A stretch of DNA of 28,384 nucleotides, taken from CAVQGZ01 sp964400785 (GTDB lineage Bacteria; Actinomycetota; Actinomycetes; Jiangellales; Jiangellaceae). Location of the stretch: the NCBI GenBank assembly GCA_964400785.1, contig CAYNWB010000028.1, forward strand, positions 1 to 28,384, given 5' to 3'. Positions 7,470 to 15,589 of this stretch are shown piece after piece. The translations under genes were made by a program, and so were the position numbers. The notes under the pieces are model-generated. The model saw nothing but the letters and a program-made list of their open reading frames with translations. It ran no database searches and was not told the origin of the DNA. How positions within the stretch are numbered: the stretch's first letter is position 1; each line of letters begins with the position of its first letter.

Positions 7470-8078
7470 CGTGCCCGCGCCCGCGGCGAAGGCCAGGATG
7501 CTCTCTGCCAGCAGCTGGACCGCGATCGCCGACAGCAGCACGCCCGCGATGCGGGTCACCAACGTGATGCCGGAGTCACCCAGCAACCGATGCAGCACCA
7601 GGCTGTAGCGCATGGCCGCCCACAGGCACACGTGGACGGCCACGATGGCCAGCGCGAGCGCGAGCACCTCGGTCGGCGAGTCGGTCTGCTGCGCGAACAC
7701 CATCGTCGCCACGATCGCGCCCGGACCGGCCAGCAGCGGCGTGCCCAGCGGCACCATCGCAACATTCACGTCCTGGGTGACCACCGGGTCCTCCGCCCGT
7801 CCCGTGAGCAGGTCGAGGGCGACGAGCAGCAGCAGCAAGCCCCCCGCCCCCTGCAGAGCGGCCAGGGAGATGCCGAGGTAGTCCAGGATCGTCTGGCCGA
7901 AGATCGCGAAGAGCGTCACCACCGAGATGGCGACGAGTACGGCTTGACGGGCGGCGCGGGCCCGCGCCGGCGGCCCCATCGACTTGGTAAGCGCGAGAAA
8001 TATCGGCACCGTGCCGGGCGGGTCCATGATCACGAACAGCACGATGAAGGCCTCGCCGAACAGCCGTGCCTCGCTCAC
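7464..8078 (-). CDS. MarC-family integral membrane protein
   Basis: A 204-residue membrane protein with about six hydrophobic helices, typical in length for the MarC/UPF0056 family. The name comes from the mar locus, but a role in antibiotic resistance was not upheld for E. coli MarC and the function is unknown. Family hallmarks are FVIMDPPGTVPIFLALT near the N-terminus (about 15-31) and the repeat-related MVPLGTPLLAGPGAIVA (about 107-123). The start is GTG 8078, without a clear Shine-Dalgarno sequence. Just upstream lies GGGTG-T-CACCC (8086-8096), a possible operator. The gene is convergent with lacZ and separated by only 10 bp. Confidence 0.9.
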   Translation of the reverse strand: MSEARLFGEAFIVLFVIMDPPGTVPIFLALTKSMGPPARARAARQAVLVAISVVTLFAIFGQTILDYLGISLAALQGAGGLLLLLVALDLLTGRAEDPVVTQDVNVAMVPLGTPLLAGPGAIVATMVFAQQTDSPTEVLALALAIVAVHVCLWAAMRYSLVLHRLLGDSGITLVTRIAGVLLSAIAVQLLAESILAFAAGAGTA

Positions 8079-8085
8079 GGGGCCA

Positions 8086-8096
8086 GGGTGTCACCC
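8086..8096. promoter_or_regulatory. Inverted repeat just upstream of marC
   Basis: GGGTG-T-CACCC is a perfect 5-1-5 inverted repeat ending 8 bp before the marC start codon. It could be an operator. It also lies about where the left half of the palindrome-pair element would fall relative to the solo palindrome at 8123-8136, but its sequence differs. Confidence 0.25.
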
Positions 8097-8122
8097 AATG
8101 GGCGCCCAACGGCGCTCGCCCT

Positions 8123-8136
8123 GCACCGCGCGGTGC
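8123..8136. repeat. Solo 14-bp palindrome GCACCGCGCGGTGC
   Basis: A perfect 14-bp palindrome identical to the units of the paired elements at 8630-8681 and 26822-26873. Its last base is the final base of the stop codon of the minus-strand gene ending at 8136, so it lies immediately behind that gene. No T-tract follows. Confidence 0.75.
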
Positions 8137-8558
8137 TAGAGGTCGGGCAGCAGGTCTGGCTCGAACGGGTCGAGCAGGATCAGACCGAGGTTGCCCACGC
8201 TGTGGCTGCCCACCTCGCCCCAGGTCGGGGCGCCCGTCCCGTCGTATGCGAGCCAGCCAATCTCGTAGCCGTCGGGACCCAGGACCTGGATGCCGTGCTC
8301 CTCACCGGTCACGCGGGCCACCCTGAAGCGACCTCCGGAGTTCGTGGTGGCCGTGCCCTGGAGCTCTTCCCCCTCCGACCCGACCAGCTCGTTCCACACC
8401 TTGACCGTCGCGTCCGACACGGGGAGTCCCGTCTGGCTGTCGACGACGCGGCCCATCACGTGCGGCGGCCCCTCGGCCTGAGCCGGCACCGCCAACGCTG
8501 CCAGGGCGAGCGGTAGGGCGAGAAGGGCTGCGTAGCGACGGGTCCGAGATGGACGCAT
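8136..8558 (-). CDS. Small secreted protein with carboxypeptidase-regulatory-like beta domain
   Basis: A 140-residue exported protein. Residues 1-28 form a signal peptide: basic MRPSRTRRY, a hydrophobic ALLALPLALAALAV core and cleavage after AQA. The mature part begins with VMGRVVDSQTGLPVSDATVKVWN, the pattern of a carboxypeptidase-regulatory-like/CnaB-like beta sandwich, and continues with GGRFRVARV. Such domains bind or stabilise extracellular proteins; here no catalytic domain is attached, so the role is unknown. The start at 8558 is chosen because GAGGTGAT lies just upstream and the signal peptide begins there, although the frame remains open far upstream. It is flanked by palindromic elements on both sides and is probably monocistronic. 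Confidence 0.75.
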   Translation of the reverse strand: MRPSRTRRYAALLALPLALAALAVPAQAEGPPHVMGRVVDSQTGLPVSDATVKVWNELVGSEGEELQGTATTNSGGRFRVARVTGEEHGIQVLGPDGYEIGWLAYDGTGAPTWGEVGSHSVGNLGLILLDPFEPDLLPDL

Positions 8559-8629
8559 GACGATCACCTCAGCACCGGTGTCCCGCGCCGCGCGCCGCAG
8601 CGCAAGGGCCTCTTGGCCACTGCTCGACG

Positions 8630-8681
8630 CGACCGCGCGGTGCCGGGATGCGCCAAAGCGCACTCTCGCACCGCGCGGTGC
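8630..8681. repeat. Palindrome-pair intergenic element, copy 1
   Basis: Two copies of the palindrome (8630-8643, with one base changed near its left end; and 8668-8681, perfect GCACCGCGCGGTGC) are separated by a 24-nt spacer, giving a 38-bp period. The spacer matches that of the copy at 26822-26873 at about 16 of 24 positions, best at its right end (CTCTC). Each palindrome can form a short hairpin, or the two can pair with each other around the spacer. It lies between a secreted-protein gene and tRNA-Ser. Confidence 0.8.
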
Positions 8682-8693
8682 GCGGACGTCGAG

Positions 8694-8784
8694 CGGAGGC
8701 GGAGGGATTTGAACCCTCGAGGGGTGTTGAGACCCCAACCCGCTTAGCAGGCGGGCGCCATCGACCGGACTAGGCGACGCCTCC
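8694..8784 (-). tRNA. tRNA-Ser (GCT)
   Basis: The minus strand forms a 91-nt class II tRNA with a long variable arm. The acceptor is GGAGGCG/CGCCTCC, the anticodon loop CTGCTAA gives anticodon GCT, and the T-arm is GAGGG-TTCAAAT-CCCTC. The discriminator is G, as expected for serine. No CCA is encoded. Confidence 0.95.
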
Positions 8785-8883
8785 TCCGCGACCGGTGCAG
8801 GCCCGGACGCCCCGACAGCGTACCCGTCTGCGACCAGCGCGTGGTACCGGGCACTGCTCCACTCGGGAGATACTGGAGTCACC

Positions 8884-10509
8884 ATGGCGCTGCGACCACC
8901 CCACACGTACCCGGACGGGACACCACCCTCCCCGGGTTCCGCGGGGCGTGAGTCGTCGTACGGTCCGCGGCGAGCACGCCTGGCTGCGCGGGAGGAGCAG
9001 GACCGACGCTTTCGAGAGTTTCTGCGCCGGGCGTCCCTGGGCTCGCTCGTGCCAGGCCTCGGTCTGATCCTGTCGGGCAGGCGGGCCCTCGGTGCCACCG
9101 TGCTGGGCGGCTTCGTCCTGCTGCTGGCCGGTGCCGCGGCGCTGGTGATGACGCGTACCCGCACCGAGCTGGTCGAGCTCGCGGTGAACCCGGTGTTTCT
9201 GGGGGTGTCGGCGATCGCGTTCGCCCTGCTCGCGATCGGCCTGCTCGCCTCGGCTGCCTCGGCGCACCACGTGCTGCAGCCGGCCGGCATCCGGCGGGGG
9301 CAGCGTCTCGCGGGCGCCGTCGTCATCATGCTGGTGACCAGCCTGGTCGTCGCTCCGGCGGCGGTGGCCTCGCGCTACGCCATCGTGCAGTACGAGCTCG
9401 TGACCACCGTGTTCACCGCCACCGACGGATCCCCGGCAGACGACACGACCAGCGCGGACGACCCCACCGAGCCAGCGCCCGAGAAGGTCGACCCCTGGTC
9501 GAGCACCCCCCGCGTGAACGTGCTGCTCATGGGGTCGGACGCCGGCCCGAACCGTGAGGGCACCCGTCCCGACACGAACATCGTCGCCTCGATCGACACG
9601 GTGACCGGAGACGCGGTGCTGTTCTCGCTGCCCCGCAACCTCGAGGACGTGCCGTTCCCGTCGACGTCCGAGCTGGCCGACTACTACCCGTTCGGCTGGC
9701 AGGGAGAGCCCGGCGACGTCGGCTCCGAGCTGCTCAACGCCATCTACCGGTACGTGCCCGCGGCCCACCCCGAGGTGTTCGACGGGGTCGACGACCCGGG
9801 CGCGCAGGCGATGAAGCTGGCCGCCGAGGGAGTCACAGGGCTGCCGATCGACTACTACGTGATGGTCGACCTCGACGGCTTCCAGCAGGTCGTGGACGCC
9901 CTCGGCGGGATCGACCTGACCGTGCGGCAGCGCATCCCACTGGAGTCGTCGATGCTGCCGGCCGGCTACTGCTCCGAGCCCGTCGGATACATCGAGCCGG
10001 GACGGCAGAGGCTCAACGGCTACGAGGCCCTCTGGTACGCCCGGGTGCGCTGCGGCGGGGAGGGCCTGTCGGACGACTACGACCGCATGCGGCGCCAGCG
10101 ATGCGTGATCGGCGCCATGATCGAGCGGGCCGACCCGCTGACGATCCTGCGCCGCTACGAGGCTCTGGCCAGCACGGCACAGCGCATCGTCTCCACCGAC
10201 ATCCCGCAGACGATGGTGCCGTCGTTCGCCGAGCTCGCGCTGCGGGTGCAGGGCGGTACCACGCGCAGCCTGCCGTTCACCGACAAGGTGATCGACCCGG
10301 GCTCCCCCGACTTCTTCGGCATCCGGCAGCAGGTGGCCGACGCGATCGACCCGCCCCCCGTGGCCACACCGACCCCCGGCACCCCGGCCGGTCCGTCGAC
10401 CAGCGAGTCGGACGGGTCGCAGCCCGGGTCCGGGTCGGACGGAACCACGCCCGAGCCGGTGGTGCCGGACGAGAGCGACGGCGTGCTGAACCTGGACGAG
10501 GTCTGCTGA
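8884..10509 (+). CDS. LytR-CpsA-Psr (LCP) family cell-wall polymer ligase
   Basis: A membrane-anchored enzyme expected to transfer polyprenyl-phosphate-linked glycopolymers onto peptidoglycan (in actinomycetes arabinogalactan or teichoic-type polymers). The 541 residues comprise a basic cytoplasmic N-terminus (1-50), three hydrophobic segments (about 75-100, 105-130 and 143-162), an acidic linker, the LCP domain (about 210-410) and a Pro/Ser/Thr/Asp-rich tail. LCP hallmarks are VNVLLMGSDAG, RPDTNIVASID, FSLPRN, and YARVRCGG with DDYDRMRRQR; the arginines contact the pyrophosphate in characterised LCP proteins. The start is ATG 8884, with CTGGAG 5 nt upstream. Three membrane segments instead of the usual one is a variation. 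The tail has no recognisable domain. Confidence 0.92.
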   Translation: MALRPPHTYPDGTPPSPGSAGRESSYGPRRARLAAREEQDRRFREFLRRASLGSLVPGLGLILSGRRALGATVLGGFVLLLAGAAALVMTRTRTELVELAVNPVFLGVSAIAFALLAIGLLASAASAHHVLQPAGIRRGQRLAGAVVIMLVTSLVVAPAAVASRYAIVQYELVTTVFTATDGSPADDTTSADDPTEPAPEKVDPWSSTPRVNVLLMGSDAGPNREGTRPDTNIVASIDTVTGDAVLFSLPRNLEDVPFPSTSELADYYPFGWQGEPGDVGSELLNAIYRYVPAAHPEVFDGVDDPGAQAMKLAAEGVTGLPIDYYVMVDLDGFQQVVDALGGIDLTVRQRIPLESSMLPAGYCSEPVGYIEPGRQRLNGYEALWYARVRCGGEGLSDDYDRMRRQRCVIGAMIERADPLTILRRYEALASTAQRIVSTDIPQTMVPSFAELALRVQGGTTRSLPFTDKVIDPGSPDFFGIRQQVADAIDPPPVATPTPGTPAGPSTSESDGSQPGSGSDGTTPEPVVPDESDGVLNLDEVC

Positions 10510-10528
10510 GGCTCGTTCAGCCGAGCCT
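10509..10528. terminator. Hairpin between convergent genes, possible bidirectional terminator
   Basis: AGGCTCG-TTCAGC-CGAGCCT forms a 7-bp perfect stem with a 6-nt loop. It starts at the last base of the LCP gene's TGA, and the opposite gene's stop codon lies in its loop. There is no T-tract, which is common for actinobacterial terminators. Confidence 0.5.
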
Positions 10529-10975
10529 GCGCCCCACGTAGGGGCGAATCTGCTCACCGAGGCTCGCAGGGGTGCGGCCCAGCACCCGGCAGTCCACGAG
10601 GCTGCGCTTGTCACCCAGCTCGATCATGAGCACGTCGGTGACCTCGCGCAGCCCGGTCACCTCGGTCCACGCCGCACTGCGACGACCGACGCCGAAGAGG
10701 CTCGTGCGGTTCTCGAACCCCTGCGGGGAGTGGACGAACCGCGCTCCCCGCCCCAGCAGCCGCAACACCTGGGTCAGCAGCGCACCGACCAGTGGCACGC
10801 CGACCACCGCCAGCAGCACGAGCACGAAGGTGCGGGCGGCGTCGGTCAGCAGGGTCGCAGCCAGCAGCCCGGCCACGAGCACGCCGCCCAGCAGCATGGA
10901 CGCGATGCCGAGACCGCGCAGCGCCAGCGGCGCGGATGCCGGGACGACGACACGTCCGGCGGTGTCGGAGGCCAC
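10517..10975 (-). CDS. Two-helix membrane protein with PH-like domain
   Basis: A 152-residue protein not assigned to a named family with confidence. Residues about 18-42 and 48-72 are hydrophobic helices forming a hairpin. The C-terminal half (FVHSPQGFENRTSLFGVGRRSAAWTEV onward) has the look of the small bacterial PH-like domain: an aromatic W in the AAWTEV strand, then LREVTDVLMIELGDKRSLVDC. The GTG start at 10975 overlaps the stop of the upstream PEBP gene by one base (TAGTG), indicating an operon. Function is unknown. Confidence 0.72.
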   Translation of the reverse strand: MASDTAGRVVVPASAPLALRGLGIASMLLGGVLVAGLLAATLLTDAARTFVLVLLAVVGVPLVGALLTQVLRLLGRGARFVHSPQGFENRTSLFGVGRRSAAWTEVTGLREVTDVLMIELGDKRSLVDCRVLGRTPASLGEQIRPYVGRRLG

Positions 10976-11514
10976 TAGTGGGCGTAGGTCGGGACGATCA
11001 GGCCCCGGGCGATGGTGTGCGCGGTCAGGTTGAACCCGGCGACCTCCTGCGAGACCGACGCATCGATACCGAGGGTCGGCACGTCCAGGGCGTGCACGGC
11101 GAAGAAGTACTTGTGCGGGTAGTCACCGGGCGGCGGGGCCGCACCACCGTAGGCGGCCGCACCGTAGGAGTTCACCAGGTGCCAGGCGCCCTCGGGCAGA
11201 CCGCTGCCGTCCGCAGCCCCCGCCCCCCGGGCCAGCGACGTCACGGTCACCGGGACGTCGAGCACGAGCCAGTGCCACCATCCCGACCCGGTCGGAGCGT
11301 CCGGGTCGAAGCACGTCACAGCGAAGCCGGCGGTCTGCTCCGGGAAGCCCGACCACGCCAGGTGCGGCGAGAGGTCGTCACCGCCCGCGCTCGTGTGTGC
11401 GAACGTGGGGGCCATCTGCTCGCCGTCGACGACGTCGCCGCTGGCGACGTCGAACGAAGGGACGGAGGGCAAGAAGTCGTACGGGCTCGGTGCCGGCTGA
11501 CGCTCGAGGTTCAT
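10975..11514 (-). CDS. YbhB/YbcL family phosphatidylethanolamine-binding-like protein
   Basis: A 179-residue cytoplasmic protein of the PEBP (Raf kinase inhibitor-like) family. Signature segments are LSPHLAWSGFPEQ (about 48-60), the ligand-pocket motif CFDPDAPTGSGWWHWLV (about 68-84) and NSYGAAAYGGAAPPPGDYPHKYFF (about 114-137). Bacterial members bind small anionic ligands, but their biological role is not established. There is no signal peptide. It begins 15 bp after the otsA stop and ends in a TAGTG overlap with the next gene, so otsA, this gene and the PH-like membrane gene look co-transcribed. A link to trehalose metabolism is only contextual. Confidence 0.9.
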   Translation of the reverse strand: MNLERQPAPSPYDFLPSVPSFDVASGDVVDGEQMAPTFAHTSAGGDDLSPHLAWSGFPEQTAGFAVTCFDPDAPTGSGWWHWLVLDVPVTVTSLARGAGAADGSGLPEGAWHLVNSYGAAAYGGAAPPPGDYPHKYFFAVHALDVPTLGIDASVSQEVAGFNLTAHTIARGLIVPTYAH

Positions 11515-11529
11515 GCCACCGCAGCGTAG

Positions 11530-12960
<1,431 letters not shown>

Positions 12961-13003
12961 GAGCCACCTCCCTGCCTGCTGTCCACCGTAACCCTCCCGG
13001 CAC

Positions 13004-13009
13004 TACCGT
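13004..13009 (+). promoter_or_regulatory. Putative -10 box of otsB (leaderless)
   Basis: TACCGT fits the TANNNT -10 pattern and ends 6 nt before the GTG start at 13016, so transcription would begin at about the start codon. No Shine-Dalgarno sequence is present there, which agrees with a leaderless mRNA. The -35 is weak. Confidence 0.4.
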
Positions 13010-13015
13010 GGTCGC

Positions 13016-13855
13016 GTGCCGAAGGACCCTGCTCTCGACCTGAGCACCACCCCCGGCCGGGACGCGTGGGCTCACCTGGTGACCTTTCCCGACCAGGGTC
13101 TGGTCGCCCTCGACTACGACGGGACGTTGGCCCCCATCGTCGCGCGGCCCGAGGACGCCGTGGCTCAGCCGGGCATCGTCGACGCCCTGGCGGCGCTGGC
13201 CGAGCACGGGGTTGCCGTTGCCGTGATCACCGGGCGACCCGTCGATGCTGCCCTCTCGCTCGGACGGCTCGACGCCGTGCCCGGACTGGTGCTGCTGGGT
13301 CACTACGGGCTGCAGCGGTGGCAGGGCGGCGAGCTGTCGTCCCCCGAGCCCGGCCCCGGCGTCGCCACGGCACGGGAGCGACTGGTCGCCTACGTCGCGG
13401 CGCACGACCCGGGCATGACCGTCGAGGACAAGCACCACTCGGTCGCCCTGCACACCCGCAATGCCGCCGACCCCGCCGGCAGCTTCGCCGCGGCGACGCC
13501 GATGGCGCAGAGCCTGGCCCAGGAGTGCGACCTCGAGCTCGTGCCCGGTCGCTACGTGCTGGAGCTGCGCCCCGCCGGTACCGACAAAGGTGGCGCCCTG
13601 CGCGCGGTGGTGCAGCAGACCGGCGCCCGCGCCGTCCTGTTCGGTGGGGACGACCTCGGTGACCTGCCGGCGGTCGCGGCGACAGCCGACCTGCGCGCGG
13701 GCGGCGTGCACGCCATGGTCGTGTGCAGCGACTCGGCCGAGACCCCTGCCCAGCTGCGGCAGGCAGCTGACCTCGTCGTCACCGGGCCGCCCGGGGTGCT
13801 CTCGGTGCTGCGGGCGCTGGAGAGCGACATCGTGGCGGCGGCTCGCCCCGAGTGA
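13016..13855 (+). CDS. otsB: Trehalose-6-phosphate phosphatase
   Basis: A HAD-superfamily phosphatase that converts trehalose-6-phosphate to trehalose. The 279 residues carry motif I VALDYDGTLAPI with nucleophile D33 and acid D35, motif II AVITGRP (about 73-79), substrate-cap elements such as VEDKHHSVALHTRN, and motifs III/IV TDKGGALRAV and FGGDDLGDLPAV. The start is GTG 13016, apparently leaderless (see the -10 at 13004). Its last four bases (GTGA) are shared with the next membrane-protein gene. It is divergent from otsA and completes the OtsAB pathway. Confidence 0.95.
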   Translation: MPKDPALDLSTTPGRDAWAHLVTFPDQGLVALDYDGTLAPIVARPEDAVAQPGIVDALAALAEHGVAVAVITGRPVDAALSLGRLDAVPGLVLLGHYGLQRWQGGELSSPEPGPGVATARERLVAYVAAHDPGMTVEDKHHSVALHTRNAADPAGSFAAATPMAQSLAQECDLELVPGRYVLELRPAGTDKGGALRAVVQQTGARAVLFGGDDLGDLPAVAATADLRAGGVHAMVVCSDSAETPAQLRQAADLVVTGPPGVLSVLRALESDIVAAARPE

Positions 13856-14799
13856 GCACCCCGGCGCGCTGGGCGCTCGCGTCGGTGCTGACGCTGCTGC
13901 TGGCCGTGCTCACGATGGCGACGCTGGCAGGCCAGTGGGTTCGTGACGTCGTCCTCGACGCTGACCGCTACGTCGCCGCGGTCGGTCCTCTCATCGACGA
14001 CCCGGACGTGCAGAGCTCGGTGACCCGCACCATCACCACCGAGGTGCTCGACTCGCTCGACCTTGCGTCCCTCGTCGAGCAGGCACTGGACGGTCTGCCG
14101 TTCGACGTGTCCCTGCTGCCCCTGGACGAGTTCGTCGCCTCGATCGTGGACGACGTGGAACGGCTCGTGCGCGACACCATCGCTGACGTGGTGGCCAGCG
14201 AGGGCTTCGCCGCGGCGTGGGAGTCTGCCAACCGCGCCGGCTACGAGCAGATCGTGGACGGCATCACCGACGCCGGCGGTGCCGGTGGTTCGCCGACAGA
14301 GGTGAGCGTCGACGCCGACGTCTTCGTCGAGGCCTTTCGGGAGGGCCTGGTCGCGTCCGGTCGTGAGGGCCTCGCCGCCCTCGTCCCCGACGTGGACGCC
14401 TCGTTCGTCGTGTTCTCCAGCGACTCCCTGCCGCTGGCGCGAGCGACGACACGCGCGCTCGCCTCGACCGGTGCCTGGACCGTGGTGCTCGCGCTGCTCG
14501 CCGTCATCGGGGTCGTGCTCGCTGCACCTCGCCGCCTCGTCGGCCTGAGCCTGGCGGCCGGTGGTGTGGCGGCAGGGTCCCTCGTACTCGTGGCCGTCCT
14601 GTCCTCGGCGCGCCGCGCGTCCATCTCTGCGTACGGCGCGCTGCTGCCCGCCTCCGCACGCGAGTCGGTGTTCGACCAGCTCACGTCCGGGCTGCGCACG
14701 AGCTGCCTCGTCGTGCTCGCCCTCGCGGCAGCTGTGCTCGCGATCAGCGTCGCCGTCGGCATCCGCCGATTGCCGAAGGGTGCCGACGAAAGTCCCTAA
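13852..14799 (+). CDS. Integral membrane protein of unknown function, coupled to otsB
   Basis: A 315-residue protein with no family I can name. One hydrophobic helix at the N-terminus (about 8-28) is followed by a long acidic extracytoplasmic-looking region (about 30-200; for example RDVVLDADRYVAAVGPLIDDPDVQSSV in parts) and a C-terminal block of about three helices (about 205-305), ending in a basic RRLPKGADESP tail. DADRYVAAVGPL resembles a motif common in uncharacterised actinobacterial membrane proteins. The GTG start overlaps the otsB stop by 4 bp (GTGA), so translation is coupled. The next gene starts 31 bp downstream. A link to the envelope or to trehalose is only inferred from position. 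Confidence 0.78.
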   Translation: MSTPARWALASVLTLLLAVLTMATLAGQWVRDVVLDADRYVAAVGPLIDDPDVQSSVTRTITTEVLDSLDLASLVEQALDGLPFDVSLLPLDEFVASIVDDVERLVRDTIADVVASEGFAAAWESANRAGYEQIVDGITDAGGAGGSPTEVSVDADVFVEAFREGLVASGREGLAALVPDVDASFVVFSSDSLPLARATTRALASTGAWTVVLALLAVIGVVLAAPRRLVGLSLAAGGVAAGSLVLVAVLSSARRASISAYGALLPASARESVFDQLTSGLRTSCLVVLALAAAVLAISVAVGIRRLPKGADESP

Positions 14800-14830
14800 C
14801 TGCTGCCGGTGGCCGTGCCAGAGTGGGTCG

Positions 14831-15589
14831 ATGGCCATGCTTGCGAGCTCCCTGCTGGAGTCCCCCGTCGTCATCGACACGGTGGTGTTCGACATGGACG
14901 GGGTGATCACCGACACGGCGACCGTGCACCGGGTCGCCTGGAAGCAGCTCTTCGACGACTACCTGCGAGAACGTGCGACACAGTCGGGTGATGCGTTCGT
15001 GGAGTTCACCGAGACCGACTACCTCAGATTCGTCGACGGCAAGAGACGCGAGGACGGAGTGGCCTCGTTCCTGACCTCTCGCGGCATCGACCCGGCCGAG
15101 TCGCTGGTCGCCGACCTGGCGACACGCAAGAACGGGTACTTCCTCACCATCGTCGAGCGTGACGGTGTGACTGCCTTCGACGACACGATCGGCTTCGTGC
15201 ACGACCTCAAGGCCGCCGGTGTGCAGACGGCGCTGATCACCGCGTCACGCAACGCGGTACCCGTGCTCTCCGGCGCCGGCCTGCTCGACTTGTTCGAGGT
15301 TCGGGTCGACGGCGTGGTCGCTGCCGAGATGAACCTGCCGGGCAAGCCTGCACCGGACGTCTTTCTCGAGGCGATGCGACGCGTGGGCGGTCAGATCTCG
15401 ACCACGGCCATCGTCGAGGATGCCGTCTCCGGGGTGCAGGCCGGAGCAGCCGGGGGGTTCGCGCTCGTGGTCGGGGTCGACCGTACCGAGGGTGACGAGC
15501 ACGCGGCGCGGCTGGCCGCCGAGGGGGCGGACGTCGTGGTCGAGCGTCTCGACCAGCTGGTGGTGCAGCCCGGGGGTGGCTCGGCATGA
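14831..15589 (+). CDS. Beta-phosphoglucomutase-like HAD hydrolase
   Basis: Predicted to interconvert beta-glucose-1-phosphate and glucose-6-phosphate. The 252 residues have HAD motif I VVFDMDGVITDT (nucleophile D21, acid/base D23), a helical cap (about 35-105), motif II ALITASRNA, motif III lysine in LPGKPAPDVFLEA and motif IV IVEDAVSGVQAGAAGG, all typical of beta-PGM. The start at 14831 is chosen by homology; its ribosome site is weak and ATG 14837 is an alternative. The last four bases (ATGA) overlap the GH65 gene, so the two enzymes are made together. The GH65 product, beta-glucose-1-P, would be its substrate. It is similar in organisation to the M. tuberculosis Rv3400-Rv3401 pair, as I recall it. 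Confidence 0.9.
   Translation: MAMLASSLLESPVVIDTVVFDMDGVITDTATVHRVAWKQLFDDYLRERATQSGDAFVEFTETDYLRFVDGKRREDGVASFLTSRGIDPAESLVADLATRKNGYFLTIVERDGVTAFDDTIGFVHDLKAAGVQTALITASRNAVPVLSGAGLLDLFEVRVDGVVAAEMNLPGKPAPDVFLEAMRRVGGQISTTAIVEDAVSGVQAGAAGGFALVVGVDRTEGDEHAARLAAEGADVVVERLDQLVVQPGGGSA

Noticed and set aside
8568..9329. Long N-terminal extension of the minus-strand secreted-protein frame
   Set aside because: It would read through tRNA-Ser and the palindrome element and bury the signal peptide. GAGGTGAT before 8558 marks the real start.
8770..10614. 614-codon open frame antisense to the LCP gene
   Set aside because: It runs into the tRNA-Ser gene and opposite clear LCP motifs, with biased composition and no domain. 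It is a shadow frame.
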